Source of the DNA: Nematostella vectensis | Taxonomy: Eukaryota > Cnidaria > Anthozoa > Actiniaria > Edwardsiidae | Assembly (NCBI RefSeq): GCF_932526225.1 | Contig: NC_064043.1 | Location: forward strand, 15,684,085 to 15,748,084 | Length of the DNA: 64,000 nt | Direction: 5' to 3' | Shown: positions 10,401 through 22,090 of the stretch, piece after piece | Numbering within the stretch: the first letter of the stretch is position 1 | How the letters are laid out: each line of letters begins with the position of its first letter | Position numbers and translations under genes: made by a program | The notes under the pieces: generated by a model | What the model was told of the DNA's origin: nothing | What the model saw: the letters and a program-made list of their open reading frames with translations, nothing else | The model's database searches: none

Positions 10401-13400
10401 CCTCAATTTAACTTGTTGAATGTACACAGAGCTTACTAGAAGCTTGTGTTCCTCTGCTCTAGGATGCACCATTCTCAATGCATAAAGGTTTTTAAATAAG
10501 AAGTGCTTAGTAGCACTATGTTAATACTAAGAATAGTAGCCTTAAGGTACTAGCACTGGCTAATTTCGGGTATCTCCATTTTTCTCGGAAGTGCCGTGTT
10601 TTGTACAATTTATATGTGCAATTTGAACATCCGAACTAATTTTTCTATTTTTTCCAAAAGCGAATACAGAATCAGTGAACGAAAATGGGGCCTTTTACCG
10701 GAACCGGAAATAAATTTACTTTGCTGATTCGAAGGAAGTGACGCTTTGTCACATAATATCCACGTTTTGTTCACACCTTCGGCTGGGCACATGCGACACG
10801 ATCGGCTTCAGCATGGCGGCTGAGAATTTGCAACTCGAAGCAGCTTTCTTGGCATTCAACGCCGAGTTTGCAAGGAATGGGTAAGAAAAGTATATCATTG
10901 TCTTTCGACGATTTTTAGTGTATAATCAGTATTCCCCTTTGATTTCAGATTTGGACAGGCGCCCGCAGGACTTCTAGGTATTCTGAGGCATTTTCGCCTC
11001 CGAGAAGGGGAGAAAGCTAACGAAGGCCGCGCCAGGCTTTACAAGCGCCTCTGGTGCTTACTGTGGGTAGGTTTCGCCTGAAAAACTCTAATCAAATGTA
11101 GTTAAGTGTCATTAGATTTTAAGTGAACAACAAAAAGTCTCTCATCTTCGATTTTTGTCCAAATATGATACTTTGTCCTGGTCTTATCAACCTTGGAATG
11201 TGAATATATGTTGTTGCAAGATTGTGGGAATTTTAATTGTTTCTCACGCCGTTTGTTTGTATTCTAGTTTGGAAGTAAGAAGACATTGGGGGCCGGCCTT
11301 CCGCGATGGCCGACGTACGTTTACCCGGAGAGCCTGAAAGCGATCGTCAGGCTCATTGTTCCGGGTAGCGTACAAGATTTTGAGGACCCGGACCACGATT
11401 CGGTAGGTGACACACTATGATAAAAAAAAACTTAGCAAATTTATGGACTCCAAGCTTGTTTGGGGCTCAAGTTCCACTTGCAAATGTGTTATATCTATTG
11501 GTCAACGAATTTTAGTTTTTCCTCAAACCCTACCAATAACATGACAGTTGTTTATTATTTTTCTTTTCATTGTAAAAATAATTTGTGCGGCTTCGGTATC
11601 CTTGGATTCGTATTCACCCATGTATTTTTTTGTTATTTTTTTAGGTATACAAGATCAACATTGCAATTTTGGCCGAGGCAAAGTGGCCAAAGACGAAGTA
11701 GAAACGAGATGATTCGAATCTATTTTTATTGATTTTATTGATTTATCTACATTGTATTAGTTACTTTTCTATAAAAAAGTGTTTTCAATAAACCCATAAA
11801 ATACAGTTTTAGTTATGTCTGTGTTAGTTAGATAAAAAGAACCAAGACTAGAACTGAAAAACATGTAAATGTCTGACACTGACCAGCCTCATTTTCATGT
11901 ATAAACTTGACTAGAACATCTATCATATTTTGTATGCTGTATAAAGTGTATAATAAACTTGAACATGTTGTGTAATTCTACTCTTTGTTTTTGGGATTCT
12001 CACTACAGTCCTTGTGAGAAGTGCGCTGGTGGGTGGTTGATCCACACTTACATGGCCGCTTTCCACTTATTACAGTCCTTTGTCTTAGCATGCTCTCTGC
12101 CTCTCTTATCAGTGCTGGATCATCATCATCATCATCTAACTCGTCATCATCTTCAGTGCCATATGTATGCAGCACTGCCTGCCTTTTGTTCCACTTCTTT
12201 CTCTCTTCCTGGTCTTCCTGTCTAGCTTGCTTATTGGATATTCGCTGCTTCTTGGCTGCCTCTGTCTTTTGTTTCATGAGGTGGTTCATCCTGTCCTCAG
12301 TTGCTTTATCAAGCACCTTTTCAATGGAAGGAAGCACAGGCAGATGGAGTCGAGTGTAAAGGTCCTTTATCCAGTGGTATTCCTTTCCACGATTTTCCCA
12401 GCACCATGTCATATTCCCCTGGGCCAACCCACAGTTTGTTGATGTAATATAGTGCAACCTAAATTGGGAAACATCCAATGCGCATTAGATCATATAGATA
12501 ATGAATTTTGCGCTATATAAATAATAAAATTATTATTAAATTATTATGTATTTATTACTAATTTAAAACAAGGCTGGGGGCACTGGTATGTTACACATGT
12601 AGCAAAAAGCATGAAATTGAATCTTTCATTACTTATCCCACTTCTTATTCCACCCAAGGCACCCTTCCTTTGAAACAACTGTCCAGGGCATAACTTTTCA
12701 TACTAACACAATTCATTCACTGAAACTGTTTAGTGGATGTTCTAAAATAGTGCCTTTAGCATAGGTGATTTATAATGCCAGATTCTGTCTGTTTTCTATA
12801 TTTTGTTATATGTCTTACCTATTGAGACTTTGGTCTTTAGCACGAAAATGGGGAAGCACGTTGAAATGAGCCTCACACTGATTGGAATGGCCACGGCCCA
12901 TCTCAGGATGTATTACTGATTTCGCGTCAGCAGCTCGTAGCTCGCACTCCAGTTGGTAGGCCATGTGATGAAATGGACACGACAACTTGTTTTTTGTCGA
13001 ATATGGTATTCCCTCACATTTCAACTCAAATTCGTCTTTGCATTCTCCACATGAACAAACTGTTTCTGTATGGAAACCACAGTTCCCTCCCTCCCAAGAG
13101 TGTTTATCAACAACATGGTGCTGGCTCAATGCTCTCATGCGTCTAGCATATTCTTCGGGAGAGTCACACTGCTGCAAACAGCAAAAATGGTTAACTCTAG
13201 CATTTTTCAGAAACTGCTCTGAAAAGCAACCACAGTTCTTTGAATGGCGTGTGCAATGGCACTTCAAGTTCTCCATTTCTGGAAACAGTTCTTTCCATTT
13301 AGAAATATGGCCACTGGTGAATGCCTTCTGCTTGGCAAAGTCCTTCAGATTATTCCCGTGGGATCTACCCACATGCCCACCACACTTGTATACTCTTTGA

Positions 13401-16400
13401 GGGGGTTCCTCCCCATAGACATTGTGAACTGACTTCTTTGAAGAAGAGTCCCCATCCTGCCAAACACAAATAATATCACACCCTTCTTCTTTTGCCTGTC
13501 CATAGCATTCCTCAGCAAGAACTCCTTCCATAGACTTGGCCGTGCCGTGGTACAATTCCTCACCCTCTTCCTCCTCAGTTATTTCTCCCCTCATTGATTT
13601 GTGCCCATACCACAGAAGCCCTTGGGTCATATAATTCTTTACAATGAATGACCCATTTTTACTGAAGTGTCCACGGGTGTGCCAAACCCCGTCTGACGTA
13701 ACGACAGCACGGTCCCAGCTCCCAAGATCTACACTGTTCATCTTTTTCATTTTTTCTTTTTCATCTTCGCACATCTCGTTTACGATTTCTTCAATGTGGG
13801 GATATATCAGTTTAATCACCTCGTAAAATCTGTTCTTGGAAATTGCGGGTATCCCAAGGCAATTGTTCAGTGTTTTCTGGAATTTAGAAAATCCATGTCC
13901 AGTAAGAATAAACGCCACTGCAAGGGCCAGACCAACCACAGTGCGACGAGAACCTTCAACAGCTAATGATCCTTCAAAACTCAAGCGTCTGTTGGTGCAG
14001 CCATTACAAACATAAAGAACATTTATAGTTCCACCAAGGCCAACAGTATCTATCTTTGCTGGAATCAATATGCCTAAAAAACACAAAAACAGTATATCAA
14101 TATCTGAGTATAATGGTCAGGATGGAATTAGAATGATTGATTTTCTTTTGCCTTTTTACTAGAAAATTATATGCAATAGTTCTTTTTTTTTTCAATATGT
14201 TTAGCTTGGAATTATAATATGAAGGGTAATATGAGGGTCAGGGACCTGGAGTCTCTTGCTTTATGTAAGCTTATACAGTGCAAACAACATCGTCTAGTGA
14301 GTGTTTTACAATGCAAGGACTCCGTTGCCTGTCAAACAATAACAGTCAAAATCAAAGCATGCAAACCAAAATTATGTTGTACCTTGGCAACCTGGTGTAG
14401 CACATCGAGAATTACGGTTGACCTGATCGACAAGATTTGTTAGCTGCGTTGATTCAGCGACAAATAGCTGTCGTTCGAGAGTTGGCTTGTCCTGTTCGCC
14501 TTTCTCTTGAAGCGCAGCGTTTACTTTTTGGACTTTACTCGGGCTTGGCAAAAACTCCTCCTGGGAAGAATCCTCATACTCGGAGCTTTCATCGTGTAAA
14601 TTAATGCCACGTTCCTCCATTCTTTTTTTAGCTCGTGCCATGCCATGGTAGACGGTTTTATTCGGAGAAATGACTTTCACAGCATCTCCAGTGGAATAGC
14701 TTTTTGTCTCGGTCCTCCAAAGCGAAGGCAGAACTACATCTTGCCTCGAAGACACGCCGGTCCCTCTTGCTTCAGCTCCGAGTTTTCCTCTTTGCTGAAG
14801 AGACTTCCTTCTCTGAGACTTTGTTTGTTTCTTCTTTTTCGGAGCCATAAAAGGCAGAAAAAAGCTAAGGTTTAGTGATGTTGAAATATTGTTTGTTTCT
14901 CGTTCGATGATGGTTGTAATGTGAGATCACGCTTCGACGCACCGGAAGTAAATTGTGCATGTCACGCCTCCTGATAGGCTAGATCCTAGCAACCAGCCAT
15001 AACATATCGGTAATGTGAGATCACGCTTCGACGCACCGGAAGTAAATTGTGCATGTCACGCCTCCTGATAGGCTAGATCCTAGCAACCAGCCATAACATA
15101 TCGTATTTTTGTGTTCCTTTGTATGGAGGGGACGGGAAATGTTGTCCATCATGGCAGCTAGGAAATGTGTAAGTGGGTTTTGAGAGCTTCGATTTAGTTT
15201 CTGCGAGTTTTAACGAATTATTTTGACCAAATACCTGCCTAATAGGACTCATGGGAGTTTCTTTTTCATTTTTTAAGTCGACAATAATGGCATTCTAGCT
15301 GCAATTTGCCATGTTGCTTAACCATTTTGAGCTAAACAATCTGTAGCTTGCGAACTCCATTCCGAAGAAAGGGGGGTAAATTGTGATGAACCCTCCCCCT
15401 TCATTTTTGAAGTGATTTTTTTTGCCACTTTTAGAAGGGGTAAAACAGTTTGCAAGCTACAAATTGTCAATGCAACTAGTTACTTTAGAATACCGAAATA
15501 ATTATATCCATAGCACACGCGGTTAAAGAGAAAAAGGTGAACGAGTGATTTTTATGACACGGGGGGGGGGGATAGCGCTAATCCAATTAGGAGAGGGTAT
15601 CACATTACAAAAATATCATGAATCCATTGTATTATAACTCTTTTATAATGTGTAGAAATATGGATATTTTAATGTTGAACGTTGGGAAGTTTTGAGCTTC
15701 CAAAATACCCCCAAATAGCCAGTGCTACTACCTTAAATATAGAAAATATTTCTTGAGTTAGAAAACTAGCTGATGCATGTTATTATAGTAAATCAATCTA
15801 ACATTTGCACATCTTTTGCAGATACAATACGTTATTTGTCTCTACATGATAACAAGTATCTCAGATATTTTCCTGGTCACACTAAAAGGTGTGTATTGCT
15901 GGTCAGATTTATACAGTTTTTATGACTCATGAACCATAAAGAAATCAATGTATTTGTTAATTTCACAGAGTGACAACTCTTCACATGTCGCCAGTAGAAG
16001 ACACGTTCGTGTCTGGGTCGTTGGACCGTACCCTCAGAATATGGGACTTAAGGTCTCCCAACTGTCAGGTTTGTTTTGAGATTATTTAGCTTATTGGAAT
16101 ATTGTACTGTATATGTAATGTACAGTCCACTCTGTAATGGCCTAATTATTTTTCTAGGGACTGATGCATGTAAATGGTAGGCCTGTGGCGGCCTTTGACC
16201 CTGAGGGTCTCATCTTTGCTGCTGGTATTGACTGTGAAATGATAAAGCTCTACGACCTTCGATCATTTGATAAGGTAAATGTAAATGTCGTGATTGGGGA
16301 TGGAAAATCTGGAGTTATGTACTTGGTATTCACTACGTACTGTATAATGTGAAGAAACACATCTATGATAATTATGTTTGTATAGGACTAAATAAGATTT

Positions 16401-18928
16401 AGATAATCTTGGAAAAAAAATTTCATTCATTCCCACCAGTTCAAATAGAAGTGAAAGCTTTTGCATAAATTATTATTAAAACTAATTCAATATTGTACCT
16501 TCTTTAGGGCCCATTCTCTACATTTCATATACAGACAGATCCAAACATTGAATGGAATTCCATCAAGTTTAGCTATGATGGGAAGATGATTCTCCTTTCC
16601 ACCAATGGGGGATCCATTTACCTGATTGATGCCTTCCAGGGAACCCAGCTACATGCATTCACTGTGAGTAAGATTAACACTATAAACAGACATATCTGTG
16701 TATGGTGACCTGTAAGATTAACACTATAAGCAGTATACATATAAAATGTGTATGGTGACCAGTAAGATTAAAACTATAAACTGTATACATATATGTGTAT
16801 GGTGACCCATTAGATTAACACTATAAACACTATAAACAGTATACATGTGTATGGTGACCAGTAAGATTAACACTATAAACAGTAAACATATATGTGTATA
16901 GTGACCAGTAAGATTAACACTATAAACAGTATACATATATGTGTATGGTGACCAGTAAGATTAACACTATAAACAGTATACATATATGTGTATGGTGACC
17001 AGTAAGATTAACACTATAAACAGTATACATATATGTGTATGGTGACCAGTAAGATTAACACTATGAACAGTATACATATATGTGTATGGTGACCAGTAAG
17101 ATTAACACTATAAACAGTATACATATATGTGTATGGTGACCAGTAAGATTAACCTATGAACAGTATACATATAAAAAATGTGTATGGTGACCAGTAAGAT
17201 TAACACTATAAACAGTATACATATATGTGTATGGTGACCAGTAAGATTAACACTATAAGCAGTATACATATATGTGTATGGTGACCAGTAAGATTAACAC
17301 TATAAACAGTATACATATATGTGTATAGTGACCAGTAAGATTAACACTATAAGCAGTATACATATATGTGTATGGTGACCAGTAAGATTAACACTATAAA
17401 CAGTATACATATATGTGTATAGTGACCAGTAAGATTAACACTATAAACAGTATACATATATGTGTATGGTGACCAGTAAGATTAACACTATAAACAGTAT
17501 ACATATATGTGTATGGTGACCAGTAAGATTAACACTATAAACAGTATACATATCTGTGTATGGTGACCCATTAGATTAACACTATAAACAGTATACAATG
17601 TGTATGGTGACCAGTAAGATTAACACTATAAGCAGTATACATATACATACGTGTATGGTGACCAGTAAGATTAACACTATAAAAAGTATATATATCTGTG
17701 TATGGTGACCAGTAAGATTGACACTATAAACAGTATACATATATGTGTATGGTGACCAGTAAGATTAACACTATAAACAGTATACATATATGTGTATGGT
17801 GACCAGTAAGATTAACACTATAAACAGTATACATATATGTGTATGGTGACCAGTAAGATTAACACTATAAACAGTATGTATTTCTGTGTACATTATGGTG
17901 ACCAAAAGACTTGCTCTTTACATTTTAGGGGCATGCAGTGTCAAAAACAAACCCTTGTGAGGTGACATTTAGCCCAGATTCTCAATATGTCATATCAGGT
18001 AAGAATGTGTGTGACGTACCATTTTTTCTAGGCTGTTTCCCAATGTTCGGTGAAATTTAGAATTCCCTCTATCACTGCCACTAAAGAAAGAAGTAAAGGT
18101 TGGTTACTATTTAAAGGTTGGTTACTACGTAATTTCCAATCACCTCGACTAAAGGTTGGTTACTACGTAATTTCCAATCACCTCGACTAAAGGTTGGTTA
18201 CTACGTAATTTCCAATCACCTCGACTAAATCGCTATACGGTCAATGAGCCGGTCGGTTCAAATTACTCATTGACAGAGCTTGGGCTTTCACGATGGTACA
18301 GTAATTCCCTTGCTAGGAAATCTTTATCCATCTTTTGTTTAATGTTCCAACTTTACTGGGGAGCAGCTATCCAGTGTAGGAGAATATAGTGCAGGATATA
18401 GAAAGGGGGATATAGTTTAGAGTAGAAGGATGTAACAGGGATGCTTAACTTTATGACTCATTTTGTAAAATACACTAAATGTGTAGAGTAAGAAAGGTGA
18501 TAAGTGAGATAGGGGTAGGGGTAGAGTTTAATCTAAGGGGTGCCAGTAGCAGAAAACCAGCCTGAGCAGATAAAATCAAAGCAAAATTAGTTCAGATACA
18601 AGAATGAGCAAGAATAATGTTTTTCCTTCAGGCTCCCAAGATGGGAAAGTGCACTTTTGGGCATCCGACAGCGGCCATAAGATATCTACACTAGAAGGGA
18701 ACCACCCTGGTTCTACACGGTGTGTCAAGTTCAACCCCAAGTTCATGATGCTTGCAAGTGCATGTACTAACATGGTGAGTAGCATTTACAGCCTCCACTG
18801 TCCCCCTCTCCCGCAAACACCATGGCCCAACCCAATACTCTGCAGTACTAGTAGTCTAACACTTTCTATCTTTCCCTTAGGCATTTTGGCTACCAAATCT
18901 TGAAGATCTACCAGAGGCAAACAGATAG
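7457..18928 (+). CDS. WDR82: WDR82 / Swd2, WD40 subunit of SET1-COMPASS
   Basis: Nine exons: 7457-7617, 8738-8835, 15822-15888, 15969-16068, 16158-16274, 16508-16663, 17929-17998, 18632-18774 and 18881-18928. They join in phase to 319 residues (family about 313). The product is a seven-bladed WD40 propeller. Seen here: the start [20 protein letters not shown], the [18 protein letters not shown] repeat, [10 protein letters not shown], and the end [15 protein letters not shown]. In animals WDR82 links SETD1A/B to RNA polymerase II phosphorylated on CTD Ser5, and also serves the PNUTS-PP1 complex in termination. I chose the 7457 ATG because the family begins MKL; an in-frame ATG at 7406 would add 17 residues. 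Intron 2 holds a Kolobok transposon, and the exon 2 and exon 6 donors are each followed by minisatellites that copy the donor. The gene is convergent with DNAJB9. Confidence 0.95.
7762..8600. mobile_element. PIF/Harbinger-like MITE in WDR82 intron 1
   Basis: Inverted ends begin TGCACTTGTCAT and continue through GCTTCCC on both sides. A TAA trinucleotide flanks each end (7759-7761 and 8601-8603), the 3 bp TWA duplication typical of PIF/Harbinger elements. The interior holds G-rich segments with repeated 'AATATGGGG' motifs and a 33 bp minisatellite. No transposase is encoded. Confidence 0.7.
7966..8245. repeat. 33 bp minisatellite inside the Harbinger-like MITE
   Basis: About eight degenerate copies of a unit containing GTGTGTCAGTATAGACTGAC followed by GGAGATC. 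Confidence 0.9.
8836..9245. repeat. 42 bp minisatellite copying the WDR82 exon 2 donor
   Basis: About ten copies of a 42 bp unit that starts GTAAGAAAGGCTCAGTTATT and ends AAAGTTGATG. The end of the unit is the last part of WDR82 exon 2, so most units recreate an exon-end/GTAAG junction. The fifth unit is irregular (38 bp). Confidence 0.95.
9365..9430 (-). other. tRNA-derived sequence (SINE fragment or tRNA pseudogene)
   Basis: Read on the minus strand it has an A-box-like TGGCCCAGTGTGTTAG (9409-9424) and a perfect B box GGTTCGAATCC (9370-9380) about 30 bases apart, as in RNA polymerase III tRNA promoters. The anticodon stem-loop region (CAGC...GCTG) is recognisable, but the acceptor stem does not pair cleanly. 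I therefore read it as a tRNA-derived SINE head rather than a working tRNA. Confidence 0.6.
9400..9610 (-). repeat. Minisatellite built from the tRNA-like 5' half
   Basis: Four to five units of about 40-54 bp. On the minus strand each holds GTGGCCCAGTGTGTTAGC, the A-box portion of the adjoining tRNA-like sequence. Confidence 0.85.
9766..10240 (+). repeat. Same tRNA-half minisatellite in the opposite orientation
   Basis: About nine units of roughly 50 bp containing CCCAGTGTGTTAGC and CATATGGGGCCTCTCACCAC, the reverse complement of the array at 9400-9610. Together the two arrays form a large head-to-head inverted structure with a ~150 bp spacer. Confidence 0.9.
10813..11701 (+). CDS. Small four-exon accessory gene inside the Kolobok element
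   Basis: Four exons, 10813-10880, 10949-11066, 11268-11402 and 11645-11701, join in phase through consensus GT-AG sites into 125 residues ending in TAG. An AATAAA signal follows at about 11788. The protein starts [20 protein letters not shown], has a basic arginine-rich segment ([20 protein letters not shown]), a tryptophan/proline stretch ([14 protein letters not shown]) and ends [10 protein letters not shown] recognise no domain. It lies wholly between the element's terminal repeats and converges with the transposase, so it is most simply a second transposon gene, perhaps an accessory DNA-binding or regulatory protein. A host gene captured by the element is the alternative. Confidence 0.7.
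11978..14848 (-). CDS. Kolobok/Mutator-like DDE-type transposase
   Basis: Three exons, 14848-14383, 14073-12819 and 12458-11978, join in phase to 733 residues. The N-terminus is lysine-rich ([15 protein letters not shown]), a likely nuclear signal. A zinc-binding cluster spans the exon 1/2 junction (CATPGCQG ... VCNGC). The core matches the Mutator-like transposase family found with TTAA elements: [37 protein letters not shown] and [11 protein letters not shown], in that order, with acidic residues suited to metal binding. A second Cys/His-rich region follows ([12 protein letters not shown]). The last exon has a coiled, charged segment, an acidic [11 protein letters not shown] run and a C-terminal zinc-knuckle-like [16 protein letters not shown]. 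No internal stop or frameshift was seen. Confidence 0.85.
14917..15104. repeat. 94 bp tandem duplication upstream of the transposase
   Basis: Two essentially identical copies of a block starting TAATGTGAGATCACGCTTCG and ending AACATATCG, between the transposase start codon and the right end of the element. It may be a duplicated promoter or transposase-binding region; that role is inference. Confidence 0.9.
16664..17905. repeat. 47 bp minisatellite starting at the WDR82 exon 6 donor
   Basis: About 26 copies of a unit GTAAGATTAACACTATAAAC plus 27 more bases ending GTGACCA. The first unit overlaps the real donor (exon 6 | GTGAGTAAGATTAAC). Almost every unit recreates a donor-like CA|GTAAGA. 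Confidence 0.95.
18095..18231. repeat. 44 bp minisatellite abutting the duplication breakpoint
   Basis: About three copies of AAAGGTTGGTTACTACGTAA plus 24 bases ending CCTCGACT. The array ends 1-4 bases before position 18232, where the segment shared with 35140 begins. Confidence 0.9.
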
Positions 18929-19029
18929 TTAAAAAGATGTCAGCCCAAGATTATTGAAATCTTCATTTCCTTATTATATTATACTGGTGTTGTCCCTCTG
19001 TGAGGACATTGCATGACAGCCTTCTAAAC

Positions 19030-19197
19030 CACACGACATCCTTTCAATACAAGACAGTTTTTACAATGACGTCCTTTCAATACAAGACAGCTTTTACAAT
19101 GACGTCCTTTCAATACAAGACAGCTTTTACAATGACATCCTTTCAATACCAGACAGCTTTTACAATGACGTCCTTTCAATACAAGACAGCTTTTACA
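19030..19197. repeat. 33 bp minisatellite in the WDR82 3' UTR, copy 1
   Basis: About five copies of TCCTTTCAATACAAGACAGC plus 13 bases. It lies about 100 bases after the WDR82 stop and before the AATAAA near 19511. Copy 2 has about seven units. Confidence 0.9.
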
Positions 19198-20048
19198 TTT
19201 GTAGCTTACACGGATCTTAAGCACTACGAAATAGAAAAAGAGAGAGGGTTAATTTAGTGGGTTAACAATTAAAACCAGTGACAATAGTGCGCTCATGTGT
19301 TTACTGGGTTTTTATCTGCAAATGCTTTTTAACAACCTTTTTTTATGTATTTGATAAAATTTTGTTTTGGAGGTTGTATCTTGTCTTTGTGAACAAATAG
19401 CTAAACCCTATCCTGATAACCTGGCTATATCATACATAGGTACCAGAGTGGCCTGTATATTGTTTTTATGTTACTGTATACCAAAGCAGTCCTTATTGTA
19501 GTCGAATGTAAATAAATGACACACTTTTGAAAACCTCTCTTTGTTTATTATTTACAAGAAAAAATCATTATATTTAAAGTAAACTCTACATAATGTCCTG
19601 CACATCCACAATACCAATACAGTCAGTGCACTAATCATTTTTTATACAAACTAGCATCATCTGCAGTGTAAGAAATCACCTCTGACAAAACCTTTGACAT
19701 ACAATAGCTGTAAACTTCTACTTTTCAAAACATATACTTTAGTTTTATAAAGATGCAGGTTCCTGTGAGAATTAGGATTGAAAAGGAATAGAAAAATCAT
19801 TAACTGTTTCCTTTATTACCTGAACTAACACAGAAACACATAAAACCTATTATAAGTCTCAAATTTTAAAGTCTGCACCAACTTATTATACTCTAATAAT
19901 TAATGGAGCTGATTCATTTCATTGAGCTTATACTTATACTTATTAACGTTATTTCGTTGTGTAATCTATACTGACACAGAGACACTGCAGTTTTGTCAAG
20001 GGTGTTCCTCAATGAAAATCACACTAGCGTGCATGAGATTCTTGATTA

Positions 20049-22090
20049 CTATGTACATTCTGTAAATGTTGTCACCATGTTTCCAACTCGTCTTGTTACT
20101 GTTCTACAGCTCCGTCCCCCACCACCTGTAAGATGAATTATTCAAATTAGAAGTGCTAAAATCCACGTTAGACTATTGCTCAAGGACCAAGGCCCCTTAA
20201 AAAGTCAGCCTCCCTAAAAAAGTCAGAAGAAAGTCAGTCAAAGGCTGGGTGAGGTGTAGAGCCCCCTCCAAGGTTTTCTCCATTGTGATGAGTACCAGCC
20301 CTGTAGCTGGGGGGGGGGGGGTGGTGGGGTGTTGTGGTTGCCAAAAAGTGGGGTTTGTCATACTCATATCTGTGCACACCACGGGCCCAAAAATCATGGC
20401 TATGCCACTGATAAGCAGGACTCAAATAATTCATAAAGAAAAACGATTTTTTACCTGAACTTGACTGGTGGAACTCAGCATGTGTGGCTGCTCTGTGGAA
20501 GTCATGACCATCTTCGTGAAAGCCACTATTTCTAAAGTTCCCAAAATTACCAAAGAAAGAGTCCCCATGTCCAAATCCACCACCAAAGTCATCATCATCA
20601 TCATCATTGAAGAAATCATCAAATCCACCAAATGAGAATTTAAATGAGTTTCCATTGCCTCCTCTATTGTGGTCTCCATGTCCAAAGTTATTAAAGAAGC
20701 CATTGAAGTCAAATCCCCCGCCGCCGCCGCCAAATCCATTATTTTTAAGTCCCTCCTCTCCAAACTGATCATACTGCCGTCTTTTGTTTTCATCTGATAG
20801 TACTTCATACGCTGTGGAAAAAAGATGGAAATATTTCAATATCTCGTAGAATTTTAAATTTTATTTTTAAAAATAGTCACTTGAGGGGTGGAGTTGACTC
20901 AACAATGTTTATAAGTGGGTAAAATTATTTATTTGATTTTAGTTGTAGGGTTAACTGAATAGTATCAACAGCGCGTTTGAGCTTTGCCTATAACAAAGTA
21001 TATAATTTTTTTTCTTTAAAAAATATTAAGTCAGTTCCAGTAATTGAACATTTGATACCAAAACAACTCAAGACCGCTGATCCGGAAATATCGATTTAAA
21101 TTTCCCTTACCATAAAAAAATATATATCTCATTTCAGATCGATTTAAGCAAGGTTTAATTATAATATCAAGTGTGAAATTATTGAATGAAATTTCGTAAG
21201 GGAATGTTTATTTGCACCTGAGCCAACAAACTTCAGCGTCGATGGAAATATTTGCAATACGTAGATGTAAATATCACTGTCGAAACATAGATGACTCATG
21301 CTTTAAAATTCACGGGAGCTAGAAGCCCCAAAAAGTGGAGCTATGAATTATTATCCAAACTCTGCGAGAACGCAACAGAACTCGGGAACAATGAAAAGAA
21401 GAGATCAAAAACATTTAAAACATGTTATAAAGTTCATTTACCCTTCATCCTTCGAAAGTAAACATAATTGTTCAATCTACAATGTTCTGTTGTGACTCAT
21501 CAGTAAACACTTAAATTTTGTACAATTTTATAGTTAGTTTGAAGTAACAGAGTCGGGATTCATTCATAGAGAAACCCTTTTGTTTGGTTCTGATAACGAC
21601 CTAAAAATCATGACAACTAGAACTGTCAATTTGGAACACATGGCCGACAGTAAGCAAATTTAGAAAGATCAAGATATAGCAGGTCGTTTACGGTTCCACA
21701 AGAGCTTGTTTCTATGGGAAAAGCATATCAAATGACAAGGCTTATAAAGTGTTCTCTAGAGAAATCGGTATAATATGAACAGTGTATAAAACATGAAGCG
21801 AAAATTGATTATGAAATGTTTACTTCTTACATCAGCCCGGAAACGAAATGCTGCGCCACAATTTTGTACGTACCTTCTGCTACCTCTCTGAATTTCTCTT
21901 CGGCGTCTTTTCCCTTGTTTTTATCTGGGTGATATTTAACAGCCATTTTTCTAAAAGCTTTTTTGATTTGCTTGTCGGAAGCATTTCTGGGGACACCCAA
22001 AATTTGATAATAATCCTTCGCCATAACGAGGTCTGTCGCTAAAATGCTCAAGGCTGCGGTCGTCAACACGAGAATTTGCTCGTAATTCAT
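20049..22090 (-). CDS. DNAJB9: DNAJB9/ERdj4-type ER luminal J-protein, copy 1
   Basis: Three exons, 22090-21874, 20811-20455 and 20125-20049, join to 216 residues (human DNAJB9 about 223). Order: signal peptide ([20 protein letters not shown], cleavage before KDYYQILGV), J domain with the catalytic HPD in KYHPDKNKG, then [20 protein letters not shown], a glycine/phenylalanine-rich region with acidic DDDDDD, and the diagnostic C-terminus [18 protein letters not shown]. ERdj4 stimulates the ATPase of BiP, supports ER-associated degradation and restrains IRE1. The gene converges with WDR82, with closely apposed or overlapping 3' UTRs around 19.5 kb, and is head-to-head with CRBN about 1 kb away. 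ER-stress control would be expected, but I did not find a convincing ERSE in the shared promoter. Confidence 0.93.

Larger units (their letters stand above)
10546..15732. mobile_element. Kolobok-type DNA transposon in WDR82 intron 2
   Basis: A TTAA tetranucleotide flanks both sides (10542-10545 and 15733-15736). The ends are inverted repeats: left GGTACTAGCACTGGCTA and right (reverse-complemented) GGTAGTAGCACTGGCTA, with similarity continuing for about 10 more bases to GGGTAT. The 5187 bp body encodes a large transposase on the minus strand and a small spliced gene on the plus strand, converging on the middle. TTAA duplication plus this transposase family points to the Kolobok superfamily. 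The reading frames look intact, so the copy may be young. Confidence 0.85.

Noticed and set aside
20431-20808. 125-residue Met/Asp-rich frame opposite phase to DNAJB9
   Set aside because: Shadow of DNAJB9 exon 2 low-complexity codons.
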